The notes beneath the pieces are model-generated. The model did not search any database, was not told the origin of the DNA, and saw nothing but the letters and a program-made list of their open reading frames with translations. A program made the position numbers and the translations under genes. Below are positions 1 through 12,100 of a stretch of 64,000 nucleotides of DNA, one piece after another (within the stretch, counting starts at the first letter, position 1; every line of letters starts with the position of its first letter). This DNA comes from Holothuria scabra (taxonomy: Eukaryota; Echinodermata; Holothuroidea; Aspidochirotida; Holothuriidae), in assembly GCA_037179385.1 (NCBI GenBank), contig CM074195.1, positions 12,809,887 to 12,873,886 on the forward strand, in the 5' to 3' direction.

Positions 1-453
1 ATGACCTAAGACAGGGGAAGAGGGTGACTCCCCTGAATTTTCTCAGATTTTTTTACCCCCTCCCCGAGTTTGAATTTTAAAGTTTTCCATTGACTTAATA
101 CATTTTTACACATAAGACCCCCGGAAAAGTTCCGCACCTGGAAAATTTTTCGCTCCCCCTCGCTTAAAACCTTGTCGGGCTGAGGGCCTGGATCCAATTT
201 TGAGCATCTTCCACATTCTGCTCTTTTCTACAAATGCTCGGGAAATAACGAGGTATGGGTGGTCTATCGTCCGTATTTTCCTCTCGGTGCCCACCCTTTC
301 CCCATCCGACGGAAGAGGGTATAACCCAAGCGGTCGACAACTTTCCCAAAGAATTAGGAGGTGGTTTAAGAATAAACATTGAATTGCACCACTGTCTAAT
401 GGCGGCGTCAGGATTTCTCTAACAAGATTCATCTTCGGACTGATTTTAAAAGT

Positions 454-810
454 GGCTCATTGAGTTGGTTCATGTAATTCAACAAATTTTCCCCAAAGGT
501 GTTAAGTTTTCTTCACATATCAATGACAAATGGTCAAACTACGACAATCCCAATATCTTTCATATAAAGAAGTGTTTTATGAGTGAGTTCCTCAACGGTT
601 CAATGCGGTTTTCAAAAATTTGTGACCAAACACTTTTTCAAATTATGCACAAAACTGTTACAAGTCAGGACACCATAAAATTAAAAAAAAAATGACTTTT
701 TTCGTAACTATTAGATGTAACACTTGGCTAATCATGTTAATTACTAGCATTTTCAAATGTGGGTACCCTTAAATACTTTCATCAAGTTATTGATATCAAC
801 TCAATGAGCC
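454..810. mobile_element. MITE family D, full-length copy
   Basis: Bounded by perfect 14-bp inverted repeats, GGCTCATTGAGTTG and CAACTCAATGAGCC. The interior contains TTTGTGACCAAACACTTTTT, a landmark shared with copies at 33762-34071, 36088-36374 and 45386-45706. No protein is encoded. Confidence 0.7.
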
Positions 811-842
811 CCTTTAAGGAGGTATTGAAAAACTCACAATAA

Positions 843-1045
843 TAGTTTCCATATCTATCGTTCGTTTCTGGTCGTCGGTCGATCGGACGGTCGGGCACTG
901 TTTTTTTTTTGTTCATCATTTCTTAAGCTAAACAAAAAGCACAATGGCAGTATGTTCCATTTTTAAAAACTCGTATGACTCGGCCAAGAGTCGAACTCCG
1001 GACCTCCCGGCTGCAAGTTGGATGTTCTAACCACTTGACAATGCA
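843..1045 (-). mobile_element. tRNA-derived SINE
   Basis: On the minus strand, an A-box-like AAGTGGTTAGAACA and a B-box GGAGTTCGACTCT flank an anticodon-arm-like CTTGCAG loop. The body follows (GAGTCATAC.., then a TAAAAATGGAACA block) and is shared with the SINEs near 50 kb. It is not a functional tRNA: no acceptor stem closes. Confidence 0.65.
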
Positions 1046-1865
1046 ATAGGCTTCTACGTATGACGTCGCTACGTTTTCACTGTAATTTTTTGGGAAGACA
1101 GTCGGGGTTTCGACTTGCATTTCTGGAATTTATTTAAAATGCCAATTTAAATTCTACCCATGTCCAGACAGGAGAGCTTCTATTTAGTGAGCAACCGTCC
1201 TCATACGCCAGTTCGGTAATTCGTTTTGGTGTGCTCTGCACATGCGCTCTTCCTCCAAATCGTCGGGGATAAACAAACCAATCCCACACCTACAACACGT
1301 ATTCCAAAATTTGAGTTAACTTAAAATTTTGGTGAAATCAATCTTTCTTAATCCATCAACAATATAAAGAGGGATGGTTTTGCGCCGTGGATTGTGTCAA
1401 ATTGTCTTTCTGGTGTAAAAATTTGCATTCTAATCTGCCGTACAGTATGACTGAGATCCCTATTTTCGTTGGAGTTGGCGAGACACTTAGATGGTGTTGT
1501 ACGCACGCACTGACGAAAACAAGGGAACGTCGTTCGCTATGAGCTGTGTTCGGATTGTGTATCCTACGCTGTGCCCCACAATTCCATTCCGCAACGAATT
1601 ACCGAACTCACTTATTGTGAGGGACTCATGTTGACTGCTTGTCACCCACCAAGTTTTAAAGTGCCCCGTGCATGAAGCGTTGACTAAATGATGATTTCCA
1701 ACTAACGTGATGATTTTGCCGCTTTAAAGAGCCAAAATTGCGCTTCCAGTCATTTTAGAAGTTAAGGAAGGTTGTTCGACATAATGTTATAAGCACTACA
1801 CGCCATCACACGATTGGTTTGGATCAGTATTTCGTCGAACATTTTGGCATGTGGACATTATAGAG

Positions 1866-1985
1866 ATTATGCACGTGACGTCACTGGATGGAAATGATCA
1901 AAGGCATGTCGCTATGTTACACCAAAACGCGCGATCAACAGCACCCTAGTAACAACTGTTGTAAAATGCACGCCTGGATGGAAAA
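1866..1985. repeat. Dispersed repeat copy (direct relative at 3830-3940)
   Basis: Shares a GT(G)ACGTCACT-like start, TATGTTAC, ACAGCACC.TAGTAACAA and AATGCACGCCTGG.TGG with 3830-3940, in order. The boundaries and class are unknown. Confidence 0.5.
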
Positions 1986-2354
1986 CAGTGAGAAACGCAA
2001 CGCAGTGACGTGAGTCCGTAAGCCAGTGCTTTCACTGAAGTAACAAGCCCCGCCTCTTTTGGCGCCCAAAATCTTTCGAAGTACGCTAGCAAGTTTAGCT
2101 AGCTGAGAAGCAATTGATGACTGACATGTGGCTGTTGCAATAAAACTCTGTTGATTTTTGCCGGCAGTGGGAGTGGCTTACCAACTGTGACGTCATGTGA
2201 AAGCACTAATATTTAAACCGTTTACCCCACTTGTTCCGATATTGAGAAACTGTCACATGACTCTCGATAATATTTGACAATGTCCTAAAAATGGTGTTTG
2301 AGTATTTTATCATGATTTTCTTTTTACATTTTAGCCCTGAAGGCCCCCACTCAA

Positions 2355-2840
2355 ATTTATTTATTTATTTTATTTCAACTTTCAAGGGTAAAACTCATTT
2401 AGCACAATAAAAGCTAATCTTCCATGAGGCCCTAAAACATTCTTTACAATTGATAAACTTAAAATGAAAAGAAAGATATGAATATATATACAAAAAGAAC
2501 AAAAGTTAAAAGATGTAAAACACAGAAATGGACCTATAAAAAAAACTAAAAAGAAAGTAGTAAAAAATATAAAAATGAAGAAGGACATAAAATCAAGCTA
2601 AGACTGAGATACATAAAATTATATAACATTGGAAATTAAATTCTTAAAACGTAAAAGTGTATTTGCATGTTTTATATTTGCATCCAGACCGTTCCATTCT
2701 GTTGCTGCCAAATACTTAAAACTATTTTTATAGTATTTGGTATGCCCCCCTGATATGTAAAAATTCTTTGACGATGAAGATCGTAGAGCATGGGTGTGTA
2801 TGTCATTAACAGGAATAAACATTTCTTTCAAAAAAAATAA
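2355..2840 (-). mobile_element. Non-LTR retrotransposon (LINE), 3' end
   Basis: On the minus strand the frame 2831-2619 ends in LRSSSSKNFYISGGHTKYYK, followed by LAATEWNGLDANIK and FKNLISNVI. This matches the usual C-terminus of CR1/RTE-type reverse transcriptase ORFs (basic H-T-x-Y-x-K block, then WN-L). An AT-rich 3' UTR ends in a tail of tandem AAAT/AATAAAT units at 2355-2378. Everything 5' of the C-terminus is missing. Confidence 0.65.
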
Positions 2841-2921
2841 GCGCAGGCCTATCCCGTCATTCTAATTTTGGAATCACTATCACGTGACAATGTTTTGTAT
2901 CACTTATTTAATTCATGAAAT

Positions 2922-3102
2922 TGGTTAGTTAGTTAGTTTGATAGAGTTTTACGGCCCAGTTTCCAACCAATTGGTTCCAGTCGAGCCAGCCATGGTCTTT
3001 TTTCCAGATGTGGCCCACATGGATTTTTTTCCCTGCTTCATTGTTAACGCTGGGCAACAAGCACAATGACAGAAGGTTCCATTGTTAAAGTCTTCGATTT
3101 AA
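2922..3102 (-). mobile_element. SINE body, head missing
   Basis: Contains the tail GTTAGTTAGTTTG, TTTTACGGCCCAGTTTC, AACCAATTGGTTC and AAGCACAATGACAG blocks, the 3' part of the SINE family seen complete at 50478-50696, with no tRNA-like head. Confidence 0.6.
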
Positions 3103-3236
3103 TTCATGAAGGGAGAACAATTCCTTTATTTACCTATTGTTTGTAGTAGTTCAAAAACATTATCAGAAGTAATAGATAAGTCTCACTGACGTCAAAAGTA
3201 GGCATTAGTATAACGGCCATGTCTGAGTGCAAGCCT

Positions 3237-3352
3237 GTACATACACAGCCTGCGTAGCGCCTCAGTGGCTGCAGCCCCTTAGGCTGCCGTCCTTAGATTT
3301 GGTTTTTCGTAGCGATGAGCTGAACGAAAAGACTTCGTCCGCTGCGTGAACT
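3237..3352 (+). repeat. GC-rich dispersed repeat (inverted copy at 53779-53893)
   Basis: Shares AGCCTGCGTAGCGCCTC and GCGATGAGCTGAACGAAAAG, then ACTTCGTCCGCT, with the reverse complement of 53779-53893. A short related stretch (ACTTCGTCCGCTCCGCG) lies at 30141-30157. It is probably the edge of an element whose limits I cannot set. Confidence 0.6.
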
Positions 3353-3529
3353 AGTACGGACATAGTGGTTGTGCGCAAACAGTGGCCGAAATTCGCTACG
3401 AGAAAAGCTCCTATAACATTTCGTGAGAGTTATCTACACTAAAGCAGTAAGGAGATTCTGTTAACTTTTGTTTGAGACACTATCCTATAGACCGTATGCA
3501 TTGACGACAAACTGATGTCATACTTGGGA

Positions 3530-3700
3530 GCAAAACAATGGAATACGTAGCAGCACACGTCATAAGAATTCGCCTTTCAAGTTGTAGTAGATCCATGCGC
3601 GTAGACTGGTTGACAAATCAGCTGTCTGCATTTGTCGGTGTTGGTTTATTTTGCCCCCAACGGAGGACGTACTTTTTGTTCTGTGACATCATACAAATAA
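3530..3700 (+). repeat. Dispersed repeat (inverted copy at 57935-58075)
   Basis: Blocks ACTGGTTGA, AGCTGTCTGCATTTGTC, GGTTTATTTTGCCCCCAA and GGACGTACTTT recur in reverse complement at 57935-58075. Confidence 0.55.
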
Positions 3701-3829
3701 GGTCTATAGAAGTCATTCACGCGACTTTAAGATTTATGTCAATGTATGATGAATATTGCATGTTTATAAGTCTCTTTAACCTCCTTGGAGGTGTCTCAGA
3801 GAATGAAATAAACAAACAAACAGCGCATT

Positions 3830-3940
3830 TCAATGTGCATGCTGATGTCACTGATCATGCGCAGTAGATATGTTACCGATACGCGAGGACGACAGCACCT
3901 TAGTAACAATCGTTGTACAATGCACGCCTGGGTGGTAGAA
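3830..3940. repeat. Dispersed repeat copy (direct relative at 1866-1985)
   Basis: Second copy of the element described at 1866-1985, with the same block order and similar spacing. Confidence 0.5.
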
Positions 3941-5767
3941 TAGGAGGACGCGCAAAGCAGTGACGTAAGGAAATGACCTCTAAACATGTTCGAAGTACAA
4001 ATTGAACTGCATACCAGATAAATTGATCTGCTCCTTGTCTGCTTGTGGTTGCCCATTTTAGTTGAATTAGGCTGTAAAACTGGAAGTCTCTCCCATTTGT
4101 AGGTCGAAGATTTGAGTGGAATATATGTTTTTCAGCCAAGAATGAGACAAACATAGCAAAATCTTGACGTTTAATGGTCTGAAGTTTGAGAGGGTGGAAA
4201 GTTAAGGTTGAGAACTTCGGGGATATACCATAGCTCCTTAGGGGGTATTTGTTTCTTTCTCCAGAGTAGAGTGAACTTAAAAATATTGGGGCTCATGTGG
4301 GTTATAATTTTTTTTTTTGTCCTCCATATTTTTTAATCCTTACATTTTGAAAGAATATATTATTTTTAGAAAGGTAAGGCTTCAAAAGGGTGATTTACGC
4401 TTTGATGAAAGTAGTTGTTAAAATAAGATTTAAGACAACTCCTGGACGCTTTTGGTATTTTATGGGTCGTCTTTCTCTCGAAGGGTTATGAACGAGGGCA
4501 AGAGCAGTCACCCAAACTTATATTGAAGCAACAACTAAATCTCATAATTTTCCTTTCTTTTCTCTTCAAAGGAACTCCCATAATGTTTTAAGTCTCCAGT
4601 TTAATACTGAATATTCAAGCAAGCAGTTACTTTAGGTAAATTTCGTATATTTCAATATTGCCACATGACTCACAAGAGCCAAATTCATGAAGCAGAACAA
4701 TCATACACTACTTCAAGTTGGGATGACTGCATTTTACATCTAACTTTTAAAACAAAGAAGATAGTCTAAAATGTTTAAACCAAAGTTTTGGGACAGAGAC
4801 GTGATGGTGTGATTACTTTTCCGGGAAGTGAACAAGCTTTGGATAGTCATCTCCAGACAAGGAGGAAGTACTTTGTTGTCATAGATACACTGGTTTTGTG
4901 TGGTATGGTGTAAAACAGATAACAACAAATGATGTTTTTGGTTAGATCAGGGAGTTGCTACCCCCTGGTTAGATGATGCTGTAAGACGAATTGGGACTAA
5001 GTTCGAAAACTTCAAACAAAACCTAAACTCTGTATGGATGACTGGACGAAAAAACGCGGTTAATAAATTATAAGACTGAGAAACTTGTAGTTAGATTGCA
5101 GAGTTGAAACGAGTCACTCAATTTTGCGGTCGAGTCGAGTTATTTGTTACCTGTAGTGTGACTCGAGTCGAGTCAATGACTAGAGTCACTTTACTATTCC
5201 TCAAGTCATTACCCTTTTGGAAATTTTTGACTCGAGTCATGACTCGTTACAACTCTGTTAGATGGCAGAATTGTACCACTGTGCAATCTGCGCAAATCTA
5301 ATTTTTAAGCTTTTACATGGTCAACAGATCAACGAAAAATGCTATGGTCTCACGACCTCGTGGAACTGTTATTCTCGGGGAGGGGGGGGGGTTAGTTCTG
5401 CCGGACTCCAGACCGCAATACAGAATTTATCTGTCCAATTTTCCGCCCGCTGACACTGATGTAATGTACATTCGGATAACAGAAGGGGATCACCTTCCAC
5501 CCCAACTTACCCGTGCGGTTATGCCATGGTCAGACCATGGAACTTATTTTGTAATTACCTCCATCGTCACGGACCAGGGAGTTGCTATAGCAACTACCTG
5601 TATTCCGCTACAAATTAAAGAATGTGTGACATGTCGGCAAAATGACCTGACCTCACTAAGCATTTAGGGAGCGAACTTTCATAAGTAAAAATCCGTTGTA
5701 ATTATGTTAATATCTTTTACGATACTCAAGATGAACCGTACCTCTTTAAAGTTTTAATGTTTCTAAA
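3941..5767. other. No gene recognised; ACTCGAGTC-rich stretch at 5103-5250
   Basis: The sequence is AT-rich intergenic. At 5103-5250 the motif GACTCGAGTC and variants recur in both orientations, a short foldback-like low-complexity patch. The longest frame (5317-5667, 116 codons) shows no domain, no splice support and crosses a poly-G run, so it is not called. Confidence 0.5.
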
Positions 5768-6871
5768 GCAAAGTGTTGCTTTCTTTTGTTAACCCTGTAC
5801 CAATTATCTCTGAACTACTAACCGGATAGTATATGATTTGGTTATTGATACTAATGATTTCCAAGGACACAATTTTAACTTCCAAAATTAAACCCCGGCT
5901 CAGGACAAACTAATGTTACAACTGTCCCTGAAATGAAGCCGGTCTAAACAAAGGATAACATTAGCAATATATGACATGTCCCTCTCATGACATTAGAAAA
6001 TTTGCATATTGAGCTCTGTTTATCAATGATGAAGTGAGAATCAGAAATTTTCCTGTAAAATGGTCAATTTTTGACGGATTTCGATGGAAATTGCGGTTTA
6101 GTTCTTGGTTTTCATGGGGTTTTTTTTACATCGAATAGCCCATTTTGTCACTTTGACGTGACCTTTAATGACCAGGCTCGGTAAATAAGTCTAGCGGCAT
6201 CAGGAGCAACAACACATATTTTGGTTAAGGATGTAAAAGGCCTATTTGTTAAAATAGATAGATAAATAAATAAAAGAAGGCGGGGAGACTTTGCATTTTA
6301 AACGCAAGGTTAAAGCTAAACTTTCTTTTATGCTTGGGATATGGTGGTGGCCGATAGCATCAGAGTGGCGAGACACAGACACGGATAGGCCTACTTAAAC
6401 TACTCTCATGCAAAACAAATATAAAATATTAAATTCCTCTCTTCAACAAATCTTTAAAGGGCAAATGCAGTCACCACATTTTGAACAAGGATAGTAGTCT
6501 ATACTAGTTTGTGAATGGCTCTGTGACAATGTGTTTTTTACTGAATTGTGAAATTTGCAAGTAGTTATATCTTGGTTAACCTTTAATGTTGAATGTTTAA
6601 GCCTTAAAATATCCCCAAAGCCTCTTGGAAGAAAAATGACAGAAAATAGCATAATTTAGTGGTTGTTTCAAAACATTTTTGGGGCGACTGCTCTCGACCT
6701 TTGGAGTTAGAAATTTAATTATATAGAAATCTTTTTTATCGTATCTCCGAGTTACAGCCCTATTTCGGGGAGCGTATGTGCTCCACCTGTCTGGCAATTC
6801 AACTTACACAGCGCCACCTCTGTTAAAGACAGGAGTGGAAAGCTTTTCTACCAATCTTAAGCTTGGATACA

Positions 6872-7169
6872 TAAAGGGCTAATGTTCTTACCCCAAACTA
6901 CAATTTTTGTGGTAGTGCACAGAAATTTTCAATTGGCTCAGCTCTTTGATTTGATAAATTCAAAGAATGCAGAGTAACAAACTTATATTACACATCAACT
7001 GTACTGAAAGTGTTGTGATTACAAATTGGGGTCTTTTATACTCTACCTGAAGAAATGAACTGAGATTATGTTTGGATGAGGTTGAATTTAAAACAGTTGC
7101 GGGAAGGGCCTTAGTAAGTAGGTTATGAGAATTGGAAATGTTGAGGGCCAGAGGGCTGGGCCTTTAAAG
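6872..7169 (-). mobile_element. MITE family A copy
   Basis: About 300 bp with inverted ends of the type AAAGGGC..CACCCCAAAC and GTTTGGGGTGAG..GGCCCTTT. Internal landmarks GGCTCAGCTCTTTGAT and ATGCAGAGTA are present. It is one of at least seven copies in the window. Confidence 0.75.
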
Positions 7170-7287
7170 GTCGCGTGACATGAAAATAACAAAATTGACT
7201 ATTTGATGTAAAAATCATTAAAAACCAAGAAAGTAGTCACAATTGCCATCAAAATCCGTCAAAAAGTGATCATTTTACAAGGTAATT

Positions 7288-8137
7288 TGCACATAAAGTG
7301 TACCTTAAAGGCCCAGTTCTCTCACCCCAAACAGTACCAATTCTCCTCACCTTCTTACTTAAGCCCCTTCACAATTGTCTGAAATGCATGCTCATTCAGA
7401 TACAATCTCATTTCATTGCTTCAAGGTGAGTATAGAAAACTCAATTTATATAATCAAAACACTCTCAGTACCGTTCATGCTGTGTAATGTAAGCTTTGGT
7501 ATACTGCATTGTTTGAATTAGCTGTCAATCAAAGAGCTGAGCCAATCCGGTACCCCCGTACCAAAATTGTAGTTTGGGGTGAGATGTTTGGCCCTTTAAG
7601 TAAAAAAAATTTAAAAATATTTAGTTAAGAGCATGAAAATGAATTCTAACAGCCCAACTCCCATCTTCATAGGACATTCCTGAGCTGAGATATAAAATGT
7701 TGAAGTTTATTCACTTAAAACAAATTGGTCCGTTGCGCAATAATTTATAACTCTCTTGTTGTACAACTCACAGAACCTGTTTTTTTTTTCTTTAAAAATT
7801 AAAAATATTTTTATGACCTTGAACACTTCCTGTTTGCTTGCACAGCATGTTGCACTGAGTGGGCTTAATTAATTACATCACCCCATTAGAGTAAGACCTT
7901 GGTACAAGGTGCAGTAACTTTCAGAATAACAAAGAAATACAAAGATTGTAATTTTAGTTGTACAACAACGACATCACAAATTATTGTGCAGTGTGCCATT
8001 TTAAGTTGAGTGAATAAACTTCGACATTTTATATCTCAGCTCAGGAATGCCCTATAAATGTGGGAGTTGGACTTAGAATCCATATTTCACGCTCTTTAAT
8101 ATATATTTTTGAATTTTTTGACTTGAGGTACACTTTA
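7288..8137. mobile_element. Element B copy inside the foldback element
   Basis: Ends are AAAGTGTACCTTAA and TTGAGGTACACTTTA. The arms carry GAGCATGAAAATGAATTCTAAC and its complement next to GACATTCCTGAGCTGAGATA-type blocks, so the element is a long-arm palindromic MITE. It is interrupted at a TTAA in its left end by MITE A (7303-7599). Confidence 0.75.
7303..7599 (+). mobile_element. MITE family A copy nested in element B
   Basis: Runs from TTAAAGGCCCAGTTCTCTCA to GTTTGGGGTGAGATG and GGCCCTTTAA. The flanks read through as element B sequence when it is removed, with TTAA at both borders. Confidence 0.8.
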
Positions 8138-8398
8138 ATCATTATTATGAGCTCAATATGCAAACCTCATAAGATTACATGAGAGGAACATGCCATATAT
8201 GGCTAATTTTATCCTTTGTTTTATAATCTTTATTTCAAGGAAAGTTGTAACATTAGTTTGTCCTGAAGGTTTTATTTTGAAAGTTTTAATTGTGTCCTTG
8301 AAAATCACCAGTATCAATTACCAAACCATACACTATCTGATGAGTAATTAAAAGATTGGCTAATTAACATAGGGGTAACAAAAGAAAAGTCAACACTG

Positions 8399-9143
8399 CA
8401 ACTCCTCAGGGCATCATTTTTGTATAAGCAACAAGTTGCTTCAGAAACATTCACACTCTAAAGAAGCATTTTGCTGACACGTCACATTACCTTTAACAGG
8501 GAGTTAATAACTAACCAAGCAATGGAAGTGTTACAACGAAATGCAATTGTCCACTCCGCTGTGTATATTATTGGTTTTTACAAAAAAAAAAAAACCGTTT
8601 GGTCATGTAAACTTCTCTTGTAAATTCATTTGCAATAGTCTACTATAATAAATCAACACAAAAATAAGTGTATTTTGACCCAAGCTATCAGTTAACCCAA
8701 TAAGTACCTTCTTGCTACGGGGTCATTAGGGTTCAATCACAAGTTTCTCTATGCAGATATCTCTCAATGGCACAATCAAAGTGACGTCACTTAAAATCGG
8801 TTTTATCGTACCCTAGACCTCCCTAAATGATATGTCTCATATGCTGTTTTGTCATTCCTCGCTTTTCAAAAGTGGAATAACAAGTCAACATGGGGTAGGT
8901 TTGGGCACACTAGATCGTGGTTAATAGTTTGAGCTGTACACTAGTTTTTGCGGGCAGAGATTATATCGTTGTTTTAATACCGTGACTTCATCAAGGGTTA
9001 ACAAAACAGAATGAAAAGATTTGTCCTACTTTGATTGTCATTATTTATTTGTTCACGTGATCCTTCTGGATTTCACTCCGTGACGACAGCAACGTGCTGT
9101 CACAACAACCGCTCCGCTCACCATTGAGCTGATTATCAAGTCA
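8399..9143. other. Presumed 5' flank of the CHST15-like gene
   Basis: No coding signal. A TATA box or other promoter element could not be identified with confidence. The stretch 9060-9140 is less AT-rich than its surroundings and may be the 5' UTR. Confidence 0.35.
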
Positions 9144-9158
9144 ATGATGTCTACGCGG
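9144..9158 (+). CDS. CHST15: CHST15-like exon 1 (initiation codon, 5 codons)
   Basis: The codons ATG ATG TCT ACG CGG (MMSTR) end at a strong GTAAGT donor at 9159. They join in phase 0 to the exon at 13165, which opens with TAT CGC TTG ATG (YRLM), giving a seven-residue basic cytosolic tip directly before the hydrophobic anchor, as expected for a type II Golgi enzyme. The alternative is that translation starts at the internal ATG at 13174, which would make this a noncoding leader exon. The 5' end of the transcript was not located. Confidence 0.6.
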
Positions 9159-12100
9159 GTAAGTAAACAGAAAAATTATTTATAATAAAAATCGGTTATC
9201 AACACTTACTACTTCCTACAACTTAAAGCCTATTTATTTATACTGCGGCGATTAGTGTTGCGTCTGTCGCATGGGTGTCGGACGGATGTGTCTAAAACGC
9301 GTCATGTTCAAGGATTGTTTCATGCGATTTGTGATGTTGCATGTACCAAGACGCATGCATATTTTAATTTCATGCGACATCGCAGGCAGGGCCAGCCACT
9401 TGACCAATCAGGTGAGTGGAAGTAGACTATGTGACAAGCGCAGATACTACTGCAAGGAAGCGCATGGAATACCAGTTTTATCATGGTGTCTCGTGACAGC
9501 CATGCATTCTGCAAACCAAGCAAAGTGACAATGAAAAATAATTGACTCATGAGTTTAATCAAAAACATTTTTAATTTTTGCGAGAGCGTTACCACTTTCG
9601 ATGTAGTCTGCGTTCTTCAGTTGGTAACTATAGTAAAATATATACAGCTGTATCCTACCAGGCAGTTGTTTTATTGGAGTTGAAAAACTTCCTTGTCCTA
9701 CGAAATAATGCAATAGTCTAATTTTCTAAACAATAATTACAAAGGACTGTGGGATACAATTTTGGCGCTAGTCGTTTTGTCAATGGCGTTTTAATGTGGC
9801 TCAAATCAACGTTTACTAAACTTGCATCCCACAATCCATTGCAATTGCCTCTATTTGGAAAGGGGTCTATGTATTGCTTGGCAATTGGTGGGGTGTTTTG
9901 GGTGACCGGGATGGGGTAGTAGAAGCAAAGGGACTGCGACGTGAACTGAACGGGAAGTTGGTAGCAATAAACATGACCTAGAATAGCCTACTTAAAATAA
10001 ACTTGTGTACATCCATCAAGACGTTGCCTTTAATAGGGGAAATGTGCGTCATGTCGTTAACCAATGTATAGCCTTAAAGATTTTTAACAGCAGGTGTACT
10101 TGGAACACGGAAAAATGAGAAGCCTTTGAATGAAAAGTCTCCCCCTGTTTTGAAATTTGAAATTAATCTAAAAAAGTAGAAAGATATGAAACGAAAATTA
10201 ACTGCTTGAAAAAAGTAAATATAAGATTTTCGGCAAGTCGAGCGGAAACTGCCGTCTTAGCACAGCAACGTTTATGTGGTTGTTGGGTACACAACTAGTT
10301 TGACAATCTGCTGAACCGTGATGCTCCCTTTGTGATATATTAAGTGCCTGTCAAAGGGGACTGAGAAGTTACGCATGGGCAATTTTTAGAATCATATAGT
10401 ATTACAATATTAAAACACAGTTCATTTGGCTATTGCTATAGACTATAGGTTATGGTCACGTAGGACTACTGGTGCTGTTCATTGTTTCCCGAGACAGCGA
10501 AGACAAACGTTGAGTTGCCTATATGGAATTATGTATCGGTACAAGTAAACGTGAATTTTAAACGGTTAAATATGATTGGAGGTTTTGTCAGAAAAAATTA
10601 ATCGTATGGCAGGATGTTAAAGAAGTTAACAAGAGTGCCAGGACTGGTAAGCATATTACAGTATTAGAATTTATAATTATAGTGTCGCGTCGTTACAGTT
10701 ACACCACTTCTAGAATTCTTGTAAACCTGTATAGTACCGTATTACTAGTAGGTTGTGTGGTACCAACGTTCTGTTCCGTGAGAGATTATGGCACCAAAGC
10801 CGTCATAGGGATACATTAGTACCCGTCAGCGTCTGAGAGAATTATTAAGCAAATGGGGGGGGGGGGAGTTCGACTAATTTCTGTAAGAACGGGGTACCAT
10901 TCCTGTATGAAGGGTGGCTGTAAAAAGGGTGTACATGCATTGGCGACAAATGCCAATGGGGGTTAAGAGCGGCTATGGCTAGTCCGTCACGAGTGCGTCG
11001 ACCCCCAATGGAAGAAATTCACTCACCCTCAATTTTCAAACAGTTACAGTCATTTTAAGTGAATGCCGTTCCTACAGATTATTTTCAATCCTATTGTGAA
11101 TGCCGTTCCTACAGATTATTTCCAATCCTATTGTTTTCACCTTTGATTCATTAGGGATGACATTTTTCCCAAAGGCGAGTCATGTATAGGTATACGAATG
11201 GTATCAACAAAACAGTGTTTAGTTGCAACAAATTGGTTGTATCTTTAACGAAAAGAAACAAAATATTGACCATCTATGTGAATCCATAACAACACGTTGT
11301 TCATATCGTTTAAACTAAGTGGAAATTGCGCCAGCTTTAATTGCTAATTTTAACTCGACAAATGGAAAATTTCACCAATGCTTAGAATACGTTCCTCGTT
11401 GACATACCAGACATAAATTTGGCTCTCGGCTTCAGGCTGGACTTTTAATAAGATAAGCTCTAAAAACCGCTGTGTTTGGGGCTCAAAATACAAATAAATG
11501 TCTTTAAATAACAATTTTAATACGAGCTAATAACATATAAAATAAACAAAGTATTACTACCATGTGCAGTTGTAACAACGAATAATATATCATTACTGGG
11601 GGGGGGGGGCAGATGGCCAGACAGTAAAAATGTCAACGTGGGCTTGAAGATGTGAAAACTATTTCCCCATTTTAGTAGCCCAAAGTAGCAGTCGCTTTAA
11701 AATGATTAATAGGTCACGGTAACTTGGGCACAGTTTACCGTTTAATGGATCATCGACTCGAAGTCATACTTTGTCAAGTTTTAAGGGGGAATGAAATTTG
11801 TCGGAAACCAATGGCCTCCCTTTCAGACAAAATACTTCCTCTTTGGGATATAATTATTATCTTATGGGGTTTCCTTTCCCAGTTTGGATATTGCGGACTC
11901 AAACCATTACCAGTGTTTTGGAGATAGTATAAAATACTGTATTATACATTATGATAGTTGCGCCAGGGTCGAATCATTAAATGAGAGACAAGGGCAAGAC
12001 AAGTGGATGTAAGAGGGTTGTATGAAGCGATGCAAGGCTCTGATTTAGGGGTGCACCCGGCCCATATCCCCCTTTTTCGCTCCCCAAATGCTGGGAAATC

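Larger units (their letters stand above)
5768..8398. mobile_element. Large foldback element with nested insertions
   Basis: Left arm 5768-6172 is inverted and repeated as 7168-7287 plus 8138-8398. Matching blocks include CTTTCTTTTGTTA, GGACAAACTAATGTTACAAC, ATTTGCATATTGAGCTC, CATTTTAC and TTGACGGATTT. The right arm is split by element B (about 7288-8137), and a MITE A copy sits at 6872-7169 against the arm. No transposase frame is visible. Confidence 0.75.

Noticed and set aside
5317..5667. 116-codon plus-strand frame
   Set aside because: Crosses a poly-G run, shows no domain, and has no splice, polyadenylation or homology signal that I can recognise.
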